From Flavobacteriales bacterium (GTDB lineage: Bacteria; Bacteroidota; Bacteroidia; Flavobacteriales_D; Sanyastnellaceae), in contig CANFLZ010000008.1 in assembly GCA_947448135.1 (NCBI GenBank), positions 1-64,000 on the forward strand: a DNA stretch of 64,000 bases. The letters run 5' to 3'. The notes below the pieces were generated by a model. That model was not told the origin of the DNA. It saw only the letters and a program-made list of their open reading frames with translations, and did not search any database. A program made the position numbers and the translations under genes. Of this stretch, positions 50,956 through 59,891 are shown piece after piece. The stretch's first letter is position 1. Each line of letters opens with the position of its first letter.

Positions 50956-51885
50956 ATGACACTTCAGCAATTGAATTATTTGGTGGCTTTGGACACACAC
51001 CGCCAATTTGTTAAAGCAGCCGAGAGTTGTTTTGTAACGCAACCCACATTGACCATGCAAATTCAAAAATTAGAAGAGGAGGTGGGGGGACAGTTGTTTC
51101 AACGCGATATTACGCCAATAGCCCCGACAACACTGGGTACAATCATGATTGAAAGAGCGCGAATCATCATTCAAGAGGTGGAAGGACTGAAGGTATTGGT
51201 AAATGAAGAAGTGGAGAAAATAGAGGGCACTTTTCGCGTGGGGATCATTCCCACCATTGCTCCTTATCTTATTCCGTTATTCTTACCTGAAGTGGCCCAA
51301 AAAAACAAAAAGCTGCATTTGAAAGTAAGAGAAATGCGAACCGAAGAAATTATTTCATCATTGAAAAATGGTGATTTGGATTTGGGAATTTTGGCAACGC
51401 CATTGCAAGAAAAGTTGATCAAAGAATGGCCGATGTATTTTGAACCCTTCCAAGTTTACTTAGCCCCTGGCCATCCTAAATTCAAAAAGGATACTTGGAC
51501 TTCTTCCGAATTAAATCCCCAAGAAATGCTCATCCTCGATGAAGGTCATTGTTTTAGAGAACAATCGTTGGCTATTTGTGGTCGACAAATCAAAAGAAAA
51601 GATTTGAACTTTGAATACCAAAGTGGATCATTGGAAGCACTGATGCGATTGGTAGAGCAAGGGTTGGGATATACCATGGTTCCTGCATTGGCTGTCATGA
51701 ATAGAGCAGAGGCTATCAATGCTCGAAAATTTAAGTCGCCAGAGCCTGTCCGTGAAATTTCAATTGTCACGCACCAAAGTTTTCATCGGTTGGCTTTGAT
51801 CGAATGGTTGCGAACCGAAATTCAAGCTGTCGTTCCCAAGGAATTTGTTCATCCCAAGAAGTACAAACGCATTTCTTGGAAGTAG
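50956..51885 (+). CDS. oxyR: Peroxide-sensing LysR-type regulator OxyR
   Basis: A 309-residue LysR-family transcription factor. The N-terminal helix-turn-helix is in residues 5-60 (LNYLVALDTHRQFVKAAESC and TQPTLTMQIQKLEEEVGG). The decisive feature is DEGHCFREQSLAIC: the two cysteines fall at exactly 199 and 208, the positions of the redox disulfide of E. coli OxyR (Cys199-Cys208). It should therefore sense H2O2 by disulfide formation. It diverges from a peroxiredoxin across 85 bp with interleaved promoters, the normal arrangement for auto-regulation plus target control. The gene ends 5 bp before a convergent membrane protein gene. Confidence 0.93.
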   Translation: MTLQQLNYLVALDTHRQFVKAAESCFVTQPTLTMQIQKLEEEVGGQLFQRDITPIAPTTLGTIMIERARIIIQEVEGLKVLVNEEVEKIEGTFRVGIIPTIAPYLIPLFLPEVAQKNKKLHLKVREMRTEEIISSLKNGDLDLGILATPLQEKLIKEWPMYFEPFQVYLAPGHPKFKKDTWTSSELNPQEMLILDEGHCFREQSLAICGRQIKRKDLNFEYQSGSLEALMRLVEQGLGYTMVPALAVMNRAEAINARKFKSPEPVREISIVTHQSFHRLALIEWLRTEIQAVVPKEFVHPKKYKRISWK

Positions 51886-51890
51886 TGTTT

Positions 51891-52301
51891 TTAATGAGTA
51901 AGCGGCTTTCTGGGATATATTTTAGTTCCCAAATAAACACAGGGGAAATAAAGTATCAGATGCAACCAAAACCAAGTAGGATGGGGTATTGTCAGCATAT
52001 TCATCACCGCTAATCCCATCAATCCTCCGGATAATGTGATGCGAGAAGTGGAAATGTGCTGGTTGAATCGTGATAACGCGAAGCCAGCGGCGATACTTCC
52101 AACGGCATAGCCAAAAGCAACCCATAAGAAAGCGGGGTAGGGTTGTAACTCCATGTATCGCTTGAACTCCTCCGATTCGACGGAGATATCATCTGGCATT
52201 GGAGTCGAAAATGGATTCCATTGTTCAATCAAACTTACAGCTACCGCAAATGCGATACAGGCGATGACTATGGAAAATATATTGATGAGTTTTTCTTTCA
52301 T
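51891..52301 (-). CDS. Unknown membrane protein (136 aa) at the end of the ccm operon
   Basis: No family recognised. Predicted four membrane segments: residues about 8-25 (FSIVIACIAFAVAVSLI), 57-75 (AFLWVAFGYAVGSIAAGFAL), 85-100 (LSGGLMGLAVMNML) and 110-125 (WFWLHLILYFPCVYLGTK), with an acidic periplasmic loop (PMPDDISVESEEFKRYME) after the first. It shares one base with the stop of ccmF (TAATG), so it is co-translated and may assist cytochrome c maturation, but nothing in the sequence shows haem ligands. It could instead be a general integral-membrane helper. Confidence 0.68.
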   Translation of the reverse strand: MKEKLINIFSIVIACIAFAVAVSLIEQWNPFSTPMPDDISVESEEFKRYMELQPYPAFLWVAFGYAVGSIAAGFALSRFNQHISTSRITLSGGLMGLAVMNMLTIPHPTWFWLHLILYFPCVYLGTKIYPRKPLTH

Positions 52302-55132
52302 TATCTATTTTTCATGCGGTTAAATATAGCCATGGTACTTCCAATCACCATGATGATACATCCCAACCAAAGTAAGTTGATGCCGGGAAAAATTTCGGCA
52401 CTGATGATCAACAGATCTTTCGTGGAACTTTTGTGTTGCTGCACGGTTAAATTGAGAGCGCCATCTTTTTCGACCAAGGAAAGTAACATTTTGAAAACCT
52501 TCGATTCTGATGGGAAAATTTGGCCAACACCTTTTTTTGATGCCATCACCAAAATCATTTTCTCTTCCATCATGTTTTTTCGAATGGTCACAAATGCTCG
52601 TTTCGCTTGAATATCTTGTGGCAATGATGCCGGCAGTGGACCTGCATCGACAATGCTGTCAATCGTCATCTCAATAGACTCTGTTAATGGAATCGCTTGC
52701 CCCATCTGAACGTCACCACTCTTAGCTTCCAAATAGCCGTTGGCATCTGTTTGCGGCTCTTCCAATGCAACATATTTGATATAGGTGTACAAATCTTGAC
52801 CAACGGAATGCTCAATGCTGGGTTCACGTGAATTGCCCTTGCGCGATTGTAAGACACTCGGTTCCAATGAGAATTTCAATTCTCCAGGTTTCCCGGGTTG
52901 CCACAATTTGGCTTGCGATTTTATTTTTTCGATTGGAGATGGCACTACAGACCAAAGCGAATCTTCTTGCCAATCGGTCAAAAAACTTTCAGATGCTTGG
53001 TGGTTTTGCATACAACGAAATACCATTCCCTGCATGGAACGATAGTCGCCTTCATGGAATTGAATGGGTAATTTTTCCAAGAAGTCAATCTTTACTTTCA
53101 AATGACTTCCGTCTTTGTATTTTTCTTTATACACAATGAAATAATCCCCCATAGCGATGGTATCGCCTTGAAGAATCATGAGGTCCTCCATATTATTGAA
53201 CTCCTTATCAAGTTGAGCGACATTGCCAATCTTGTTTTCAGAAATGAAGAAATTTCGAGCTGTAGAAACAACGGCTCCCAAAATCAAAACAGCAAAGCCG
53301 ATATGCGCGATGCTCGCTCCTAACGTGGAAAATCCACCTTTCCAAATGCGAGCGGCATATTGTAAATTGGCCAAAGTGGCAAAGATGGTAGCCCATACCA
53401 AAAGTAGAACGCCCAAGTCTTGCTCCTCTTTGAAACTAGTTGTAAAATACAACACCAACATAGCCACAATACTCAATCCAAACGACCAAGCAATGCGACT
53501 GAAGAAAGTTCTGATGTCGGAAGATTTATACGACAAATATTGTCCGAGCGCAATTACCGTAAACAACAAGATGCTCAAAGGAATTTGAACGCGGTGGTAA
53601 ACAAAGAATCTCTCTTTGTCTGATGGAGCGCTGAATTGATGATCTGCCAAACGCTTGGCGAAATCCCAATGCGCCGTTTCATGTAAGTAATGGAAGAATG
53701 ATTCAAATGGAGCCAACAAGATGTTTCCGACATTGACTGATGTCACAACGGTAACATGGATGGACATTAAAATTAAAATCACTGAACCAATGAACATCCA
53801 AAATTCTCGACTGGAAATCTCCTCTTCCTCATCGGGTGTTTTGAAATAGCGGCGATAGGCGATCCACAAATAAATTGCAGAAACCGCCATGAATATTAAC
53901 GTCAAAACAGGAATCCATGTCCCTTCGCCGGGAAGCAAGTTCTTATCGGTTAATTCTGGCGCGGTTAATAAATTGCCGATTCCCATGATAAAGAGAATGG
54001 CACAAATGCCGAGATAAGCGATGCGCAAAGGATTTTTGGGCATCATCATCCAAGTACTCAATGCGATATAGCACAACAGATAAACCAAGAGCTGTGCAAG
54101 AATTCCACTGTCCACAAAACTATGGACACTGCTATCTCCCAAAACCCCGCTGCGGGTCAAAAAGGTAGAATACAAGACCAAAATAAAACTGGACATGATC
54201 AGAATAAGGCTGGTGAAAGCGCTGGTCGGTTTACGACGATTGATCAATAATAAATGAGCACCTCCGACTAAAGTCAACCAAGGAACCAATGAAGCATTCT
54301 CCACAGGATCCCAAGCCCAAAAGCCGCCGAAGCCAAGTGCCTCATAGGCCCAGGCTCCACCCATCAAAATACCGGTGCCCAAAATCATCACACCAAAAAA
54401 TGCCCATGGAATAGCGGGTTTCATCCATCCTTTGATATCTCTCTTCCACAATCCTGCGATGGCAAAGGCGAATGGGATCAATGTTGATGCAAATCCCAAA
54501 AACAAAGTTGGTGGATGAATCGTCATCCAATAATTTTGAAGCAATGGATTTAGCCCCTTTCCATCTTGAAAAGTTGGAAGACTCAAATACTCAGGATTTT
54601 TGACCCATGGTAAATTGGCATTGCTGGCCATATCGCGCAGCAGAATAAAAGGATCGGCACCAAATTGAAAATCGCCAAAATAGATGCCCAACAACATGGA
54701 AGCTAAAAATACTTGAACCGAAGCAATGACGGTCATGACACGAGACTCCCATTCTCCTGCTGTACGTATTACAATCATGGACAATGCGGCATGCCAGAAT
54801 ATCCACAAAATGAAACTTCCTTCTTGACCTTCCCAAAGACAACTGAGCATGTACTTCAATGGCATGGAGTCATTCAAATGTTCAAAGGCATACTTGTATT
54901 CATAGTAATGGTTGAACAACATGGCTAGCATCATGACGACAATACCGACAACTGAAATGGCATGCGTGTAAAAGGCTCGGCGTCCCCATTGTAACCACCC
55001 CAAATTGGGCGTTTTTTCATGTAAGTAGTAAGCAACTGAAGCACCCAATGCGCTAACAAAGGCAAGTACGACAAAAAAATGGCCCAACATTCCGGGCCAT
55101 AAATGCTCATTCAAATATTGAATTTCGCTCAT
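52301..55132 (-). CDS. ccmF: Cytochrome c maturation haem lyase CcmF
   Basis: The 943-residue polytopic subunit that attaches haem to apocytochrome c. It belongs to the haem-handling superfamily: the tryptophan-rich WWD-type motif is FGGFWAWDPVENASLVPWL (about residues 268-286), with about 13 membrane helices before a large periplasmic C-terminal region. At 943 residues it exceeds the usual 630-680 residues of proteobacterial CcmF; the extra part is a soluble beta-rich domain at about 680-900 (MVFRCMQNHQASE, MGQAIPLTESIEMTIDSIVD). A final helix follows (LLWLGCIIMVIGSTMAIF). It lies 4 bp after ccmE. Related long forms occur in Bacteroidota. Confidence 0.92.
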   Translation of the reverse strand: MSEIQYLNEHLWPGMLGHFFVVLAFVSALGASVAYYLHEKTPNLGWLQWGRRAFYTHAISVVGIVVMMLAMLFNHYYEYKYAFEHLNDSMPLKYMLSCLWEGQEGSFILWIFWHAALSMIVIRTAGEWESRVMTVIASVQVFLASMLLGIYFGDFQFGADPFILLRDMASNANLPWVKNPEYLSLPTFQDGKGLNPLLQNYWMTIHPPTLFLGFASTLIPFAFAIAGLWKRDIKGWMKPAIPWAFFGVMILGTGILMGGAWAYEALGFGGFWAWDPVENASLVPWLTLVGGAHLLLINRRKPTSAFTSLILIMSSFILVLYSTFLTRSGVLGDSSVHSFVDSGILAQLLVYLLCYIALSTWMMMPKNPLRIAYLGICAILFIMGIGNLLTAPELTDKNLLPGEGTWIPVLTLIFMAVSAIYLWIAYRRYFKTPDEEEEISSREFWMFIGSVILILMSIHVTVVTSVNVGNILLAPFESFFHYLHETAHWDFAKRLADHQFSAPSDKERFFVYHRVQIPLSILLFTVIALGQYLSYKSSDIRTFFSRIAWSFGLSIVAMLVLYFTTSFKEEQDLGVLLLVWATIFATLANLQYAARIWKGGFSTLGASIAHIGFAVLILGAVVSTARNFFISENKIGNVAQLDKEFNNMEDLMILQGDTIAMGDYFIVYKEKYKDGSHLKVKIDFLEKLPIQFHEGDYRSMQGMVFRCMQNHQASESFLTDWQEDSLWSVVPSPIEKIKSQAKLWQPGKPGELKFSLEPSVLQSRKGNSREPSIEHSVGQDLYTYIKYVALEEPQTDANGYLEAKSGDVQMGQAIPLTESIEMTIDSIVDAGPLPASLPQDIQAKRAFVTIRKNMMEEKMILVMASKKGVGQIFPSESKVFKMLLSLVEKDGALNLTVQQHKSSTKDLLIISAEIFPGINLLWLGCIIMVIGSTMAIFNRMKNR

Positions 55133-55136
55133 GATA

Positions 55137-55532
55137 TTATTTTAATGAGTGTTGTTGTTCGTTGTATTTACTGGGACATTTCATGAGTACGAAATCGGCA
55201 TGAAACATATTGTCAGATCCCCATTTGCCTTCGAGTGTGACGGATTCACTTTGCTCAAGCCCCATTGGCTTGCCATCCTTCTGAATCAACTCCACTTTTT
55301 GCTTGTCTCCACTTTTATCCAACACAAAGAATACGGTACGATTGGGATTTTGTGTCGGGTCATATTCAACACCTCCCGCTTTGTCAAACATGCCAATAAT
55401 TTTAACGCGCTCTTCTGGACGATTTTTGGCTTCAGAAAAAGATACGGATTCATTGCTGGACGTAAACGTAACGACTATTATTCCCGCTACGACAGCCAGG
55501 ATGATGATCAGAATGATCTCAGTTTTTTTCAT
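55137..55532 (-). CDS. ccmE: Cytochrome c maturation haem chaperone CcmE (Cys-type)
   Basis: Carries haem covalently to CcmF. The 131-residue protein has one N-terminal membrane helix (IILIIILAVVAGIIVVTF, 5-22) and a beta-barrel OB-fold periplasmic domain. In the common form the haem-binding residue is His in H-x-x-x-Y; here it is CPSKY at 119-123 (FHADFVLMKCPSKYNE), so the ligand is Cys119 with Tyr123, the C-x-x-x-Y variant known from archaea and some deltaproteobacteria and usual in Bacteroidota. It overlaps ccmD by 14 bp. Confidence 0.9.
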   Translation of the reverse strand: MKKTEIILIIILAVVAGIIVVTFTSSNESVSFSEAKNRPEERVKIIGMFDKAGGVEYDPTQNPNRTVFFVLDKSGDKQKVELIQKDGKPMGLEQSESVTLEGKWGSDNMFHADFVLMKCPSKYNEQQHSLK

Positions 55533-55743
55533 TTTTAATTTCTTTTTCTAAACGGGTAATTTTTCGGTCCAAACGATACAGATAGAAACTGATGCCTGAA
55601 AAAATAATGACAGCCACACCAATGACTACCTTGATTTTGCCAGATTCAAAGAAAGTATTCTCCAAACTATTGGCCTGCGCCATTGCCTCACCAACGAAGG
55701 TTAATGAGAAAATGAAAAGTAAAATAAGTTTATTCAAGGTCAT
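55519..55743 (-). CDS. ccmD: CcmD-like small membrane protein
   Basis: A 74-residue protein with an N-terminal signal-like segment (LILLFIFSLTFVGEAMA), a periplasmic stretch and a second membrane helix (VVIGVAVIIFSGISFYLY), ending in a charged helix (RLDRKITRLEKEIKNEKN). This is the Bacteroidota CcmD-family plan, a small subunit that stabilises the CcmABC haem exporter and helps release CcmE. It overlaps both neighbours (14 bp with ccmC and 14 bp with ccmE), a strong sign of translational coupling. Sequence identity to proteobacterial CcmD is negligible; identification rests on position, size and topology. Confidence 0.8.
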   Translation of the reverse strand: MTLNKLILLFIFSLTFVGEAMAQANSLENTFFESGKIKVVIGVAVIIFSGISFYLYRLDRKITRLEKEIKNEKN

Positions 55744-56758
55744 GTTTTTTTAATTTTTCGTATCTCAATTGCAATTGAAAAATCCAATAACTCAAAAGAA
55801 TCCAGCCCAACACAGCGGGGTAGAAGACTATCCTTAGGGAACTGTCCAAATCATATTTACTAAATGCTGGATTACCGCTCTTTCCAGGATGTAAACTATC
55901 TTGTGAAATGCGCGGCCAAACCATCAATAGAATCACCATTAAGATAAAGGCAAAGATGTTGAACACCGCAGAAATTCGAGCTTTTTTAATTTCATCATCA
56001 ATTCCATTGCGCAATAACAAATAGGCGACATACACAATGAAAACACTCAATGCGCCATTCAATTGCGGATCTTTGGTCCACCAAGTTAACCAAGTAAATC
56101 TTGCCCAAAGAGAACCGGTGATTAGTCCTAAAATGCAAAATAACAATCCCACTTTAACAGCTGCAATAGCCAAGTCATCTTGTTTGTGATTGCCCAACAG
56201 GGTGCGAATACTGGCAACAAATCCAATGGTCATCAAGAAAAACATGGAAAACCACATGGGGACGTGCAACATCAAATTACGAATGGTCTCAAATAAAATG
56301 GGTTGAAAAGGAAATCCCCATTGCTGGTGATCGTCACTGGAAACCTGAGGCTTTACGGTCACTTTCAATGCGTGATGTGTAATGATCGCGATGTCTTTGT
56401 TTTTTAATGCGGTAGAAATGTATACAGATCCATCCTTGATGTCATTGACATAAAATGCAATGGCTGAAGAAGGCAAAGTATCAGGCCAATTCACAACAAA
56501 CGAAACATGCTGATTGTCTTGAACCGCAACGTTTTGTACCGGTAAGTATTCCGATTCAACGCCAACGAAACATTGTAAGTTGGAATTTTCTTCTTGGAAG
56601 TGGGTATTGTAACCGGTTAACGTGATCCGCTGTTCCCCGCGATGAATCTCGTCAATATCAATTGAAAGTCCTCCAGGTACCAATGGGGTGATAAATGCAG
56701 CTACCAAAACATAAAGGAGCAACAATACCGCGAGCAATTTCCACCAATTTCTTTTCAT
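55730..56758 (-). CDS. ccmC: Haem exporter/CcsA-domain protein CcmC
   Basis: Loads haem onto CcmE. The start at 56758 (MKRNWWKLLAVLLLLYVLVA) gives 342 residues; the frame extends 87 nt into ccmB but without membrane-protein logic. The core (about residues 165-330) has six helices with FETIRNLMLHVPMWFSMFF (His ligand) and TWLTWWTKDPQLNGAL, the WWD tryptophan-rich loop, with a further His in DSLHPGKSG. Unlike proteobacterial CcmC (about 245 residues) it contains a periplasmic insertion of about 120 residues between the first and second helices (residues 30-150), beta-like. It lies 2 bp after ccmB. Confidence 0.88.
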   Translation of the reverse strand: MKRNWWKLLAVLLLLYVLVAAFITPLVPGGLSIDIDEIHRGEQRITLTGYNTHFQEENSNLQCFVGVESEYLPVQNVAVQDNQHVSFVVNWPDTLPSSAIAFYVNDIKDGSVYISTALKNKDIAIITHHALKVTVKPQVSSDDHQQWGFPFQPILFETIRNLMLHVPMWFSMFFLMTIGFVASIRTLLGNHKQDDLAIAAVKVGLLFCILGLITGSLWARFTWLTWWTKDPQLNGALSVFIVYVAYLLLRNGIDDEIKKARISAVFNIFAFILMVILLMVWPRISQDSLHPGKSGNPAFSKYDLDSSLRIVFYPAVLGWILLSYWIFQLQLRYEKLKKHDLE

Positions 56759-56760
56759 AA

Positions 56761-57423
56761 TCAATCGCGCCAAAGGTAAGGATACAATACATTGGACAAA
56801 GCAAAAGGAAGCAAGATCATCATTGAAATTAACATCCATCCCCAATCTACCTGACTGGAGTTTGGATTTAATGTCAAGGCCTTCATCAATATAACGGCAG
56901 AAAACAAAATGGGAATTAATGTCGCAAATCCTAAAATGGCCAAAATGCCGCCGGGCTGACGTGTTTTCAAACTAATGCCATGAACGAAACTTAAAGTAAT
57001 CCCCAACGCAAAACTGATCAGCGCGATGGCCAATACCACTAACCCAGAGTTGTTTTGAATTACCCAGCTGCTGCCAAAGAAAAAAAGCAACAACATCCAT
57101 TGCAATAAATTCACTGCGACAAGAAACAAACCGGTATAAATACTCTTAATAGAGATGTACATTCTTGGGCTGACTAATGTATAAAGAAACAATTGCGCTC
57201 CTTTGTTTTGCCCACCATCTTCCTTTTGAATGGTGTAAAAACTAGCAAACAAAATGGCAAGCAACCAAAACGTAATTAAAAATTGACCATCCAAAACGCT
57301 GGGATTCATCAAGTAAGCGGAATAAATGGAGCTCAATCCAAAAAGCAATACTCCCGCCAATGCGCTTTGATTCTTGATGTCCAAACGCAGAAGATAAAGG
57401 AATAAATGAATGGCCTTATTCAT
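56761..57423 (-). CDS. ccmB: Haem exporter permease CcmB
   Basis: The 220-residue membrane subunit of the haem exporter. Six hydrophobic segments are visible, with FWLLAILFASFYTIQKEDGG and QLFLYTLVSPRMYISIKSIY typical for the family (the EDGG motif is conserved in bacteroidal CcmB). It heads the operon ccmB-C-D-E-F plus one unknown gene. The partner ATPase CcmA and the thioredoxin-like CcmG/H are not in the window. A perfect -7 element, TATCTTTG, is 4 nt before the ATG. Confidence 0.9.
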   Translation of the reverse strand: MNKAIHLFLYLLRLDIKNQSALAGVLLFGLSSIYSAYLMNPSVLDGQFLITFWLLAILFASFYTIQKEDGGQNKGAQLFLYTLVSPRMYISIKSIYTGLFLVAVNLLQWMLLLFFFGSSWVIQNNSGLVVLAIALISFALGITLSFVHGISLKTRQPGGILAILGFATLIPILFSAVILMKALTLNPNSSQVDWGWMLISMMILLPFALSNVLYPYLWRD

Positions 57424-57427
57424 GGCT

Positions 57428-57435
57428 CAAAGATA
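57428..57435 (-). promoter_or_regulatory. -7 element TATCTTTG, 4 nt before ccmB
   Basis: Perfect TAnnTTTG on the minus strand with AGCC before the ATG at 57423. It predicts a leaderless transcript for the ccm operon. No TTG is found at the ideal -33 distance. Confidence 0.55.
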
Positions 57436-57473
57436 ACGTTGAATCCATCATGTCGTGGTGAACAAAACCAACC

Positions 57474-57481
57474 TAATTTTG
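57474..57481 (+). promoter_or_regulatory. -7 element TAATTTTG before the TonB-dependent receptor
   Basis: Perfect TAnnTTTG, 10 nt before the ATG at 57492, implying a leader of about 5 nt. It diverges from the ccmB promoter in a 68-bp gap. Confidence 0.5.
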
Positions 57482-57491
57482 TTTCTCGATT

Positions 57492-59891
57492 ATGAAAAAT
57501 CTCATTTTACTTTTTTCCCTCTTTCTGGGTCTTCATGTTTCTGCGCAAAGCGGAAAAATTACGGGTCGCGTTACCAACGGTAAAACCAATGAGCCAATTC
57601 CATTTGCCACCATGCGTCTGCAAGGAACTGCTCTTGGTGCCATCTCTGGAGAGGATGGGTCTTTTCAATTTGAAGTGGTTCCTCCGGGATTGTACAACCT
57701 TGAATGCAAAATGATTGGATACAGATATTTTGTGAAATACGAAATTGAAGTGACCTATTCTCGCGTGGCCAATGTGGAGGTAGTTCTAGAACCCGAGGTG
57801 TTGGATGGAAAAACGTTGGAAATTAGAGGTTCTAATTTGACCAATCGAGACGAATCGCCGGTTTCAGTAAGAAGCATAGGTGCCAATGAGATCAAAAGAA
57901 ATCCGGGAGGAAACCGAGACATTTCAAGGGCAATTCGAAGCTTGCCAGGAGTGGCTGCAATTCCTTCTTTCAGAAACGACATCATCATTCGTGGTGGTGC
58001 GAGTAGCGAAAATCGATTTTATATCGACGGTATTGAAATTCCAAACATCAATCACTTTGCGACACAAGGCGCAAGCGGCGGTCCTGTCGGAATGATCAAT
58101 GTTGATCTAATCGAAAAAGTACAATTCTACTCCGGCGCTTTTCCTGCTATGCGCGGCAATTCGTTGAGTTCAGTTTTTGAATTCGATTTCAAAGAGGCAC
58201 GCAAAGACAAGGCCGCGGTTAACATGGTACTTGGTACCAGTGATGTTGGGATAACACTCGATACACCAACGGGTAAAAATTCTGGGTTGACCATGTCCAT
58301 GCGAAGAAGCTACTTGCAAGGGTTATTCGGTGTTTTGGGGCTCCCATTTTTGCCGACTTACAATGATCTCAATGCAAAATGGACTTGGAAAATTGATAAA
58401 AATAACAAGCTGACTTTCCTTGCAATTGGTGCGTATGATCAATTCGAATTGAACTTGAAATCGGCCAATGACACGGCCTCAGAAAGCTATTTGGAAAACC
58501 GATACATACTGGATTATTTGGGGATTTTTGAACAATGGAGTTATACCACAGGAATGAAATGGGATCACAAAGTGGATAACGGTTTTTGGTCGGTGATTGC
58601 TAGTCGCAATCAATTGCAAAATGACAATTACAAGTATTTCAATAATGATAAAAGTTTGGGTAAAAAATTCGATTATTCGTCCAGAGAAACAGAAAACAAG
58701 TTCCGAATTGAAAGAAGAATTTTCTCAGACAATGGATGGAAAATGAGTTACGGAATTTCTACCGAATGGGCAGACTATACCAATCGTTCTAGAAATATAG
58801 TCTATCTCGTGGCGCAAGATACCCTTGCGGAATTCAAGTCCAAGACCAATGCGGGATTGCTGAAGTATGGTGGGTTTGGACAAATCAGCAAAGTGATGTT
58901 GGACAATCGTTTGACACTCTCTTTGGGAGCCCGCATGGATGGCAACAATTGGGGTGTGAATATGAAGAATCCTTTGGATCAATTTAGTCCGAGATTCAGC
59001 GCTCGATATGCATTTGCGCCCAAATGGTCGATCAATATGAATACAGGTATTTACTACCAATTGCCAGCCTACACAGCCTTGGCGTTTGTGAATCAACAAG
59101 GTGATTATGTCAACAAGAACATGCGCTACATCCGAAATAACCAAGCAGTGTTGGGTGTTCAATATGATTGGGATGAGCGTAACAGTGTCATTACTGTAGA
59201 AGGTTTTTACAAAAAATATTCGCATTATCCCATGTCAACCAATTTGGGAATCAGCTTGGCCAATTTGGGTGCTGATTTCGGTGTTGTGGGCAATGAGCAA
59301 GTGGTCTCTACCGGTTTGGGACGAGCATACGGAGCGGAAGTTTTATTTCAACAAAAACTGCTCAACAACGGATATGGAATCTTGGCTTATACGTGGGTAA
59401 GAAGTGAGTTTACCAATTTAAATGGGAAATATGCCCCTTCAAGTTGGGACAGTCGACACATCATCTCTTTGACCGGTGGAAAGAAATTTGGTAAGAATTG
59501 GGAAGTGGGTGGTCGATTTGCCTTCAGCGGAGGATTGCCCTATACACCAGATAATATTGATGTTTCGATGCAAAAGTTTTATTGGGATCAATTCGGATTT
59601 GCACAAACAAATTGGAATTTGGTGAACTCAAAACGCATTTCAGTCTACCACCAATTGGATATTCGGGTGGATAAAAAATGGTTCTTTAGCAAATGGACAT
59701 TGGATGCCTTTTTGGATATTCAAAATATTTACAATCATGCGACGATAACAAAACCGGCATTGGATGTTGTGAGAGACTCGAAAGGAAATCCCGTTACAGA
59801 TCCCAATGATTCTTCGCGATATTTGCCCAATATCATCCCACAGAACAATGGATTTTTGCAGCCAGCGATTGGGATAATTGTAGAATTGTAA
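57492..59891 (+). CDS. TonB-dependent receptor with carboxypeptidase-like regulatory domain
   Basis: A 799-residue outer-membrane transporter. Signal peptide MKNLILLFSLFLGLHVSA (cut before QSG); residues about 22-105 are the carboxypeptidase-D regulatory-like domain (GKITGRVTNGKTNEPIPFAT, LRLQ-like turn, EVVPPGLYNLECKMIGYRYF); the plug is about 115-230 (RAIRSLPGVAAIPSFRNDII, IRGGASSENRFYIDGIEIPN); the barrel runs to the end and closes with PAIGIIVEL. The RGGASSENRFYIDG motif is widespread in this subgroup. No SusD follows, so it is not a glycan SusC pair. The ligand is unknown. An S4-domain gene begins at its stop (TAATG). Confidence 0.92.
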   Translation: MKNLILLFSLFLGLHVSAQSGKITGRVTNGKTNEPIPFATMRLQGTALGAISGEDGSFQFEVVPPGLYNLECKMIGYRYFVKYEIEVTYSRVANVEVVLEPEVLDGKTLEIRGSNLTNRDESPVSVRSIGANEIKRNPGGNRDISRAIRSLPGVAAIPSFRNDIIIRGGASSENRFYIDGIEIPNINHFATQGASGGPVGMINVDLIEKVQFYSGAFPAMRGNSLSSVFEFDFKEARKDKAAVNMVLGTSDVGITLDTPTGKNSGLTMSMRRSYLQGLFGVLGLPFLPTYNDLNAKWTWKIDKNNKLTFLAIGAYDQFELNLKSANDTASESYLENRYILDYLGIFEQWSYTTGMKWDHKVDNGFWSVIASRNQLQNDNYKYFNNDKSLGKKFDYSSRETENKFRIERRIFSDNGWKMSYGISTEWADYTNRSRNIVYLVAQDTLAEFKSKTNAGLLKYGGFGQISKVMLDNRLTLSLGARMDGNNWGVNMKNPLDQFSPRFSARYAFAPKWSINMNTGIYYQLPAYTALAFVNQQGDYVNKNMRYIRNNQAVLGVQYDWDERNSVITVEGFYKKYSHYPMSTNLGISLANLGADFGVVGNEQVVSTGLGRAYGAEVLFQQKLLNNGYGILAYTWVRSEFTNLNGKYAPSSWDSRHIISLTGGKKFGKNWEVGGRFAFSGGLPYTPDNIDVSMQKFYWDQFGFAQTNWNLVNSKRISVYHQLDIRVDKKWFFSKWTLDAFLDIQNIYNHATITKPALDVVRDSKGNPVTDPNDSSRYLPNIIPQNNGFLQPAIGIIVEL

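Noticed and set aside
58725..59225. 166-residue open frame on the minus strand
   Set aside because: Antisense to the beta-barrel of the TonB-dependent receptor; no recognisable feature.
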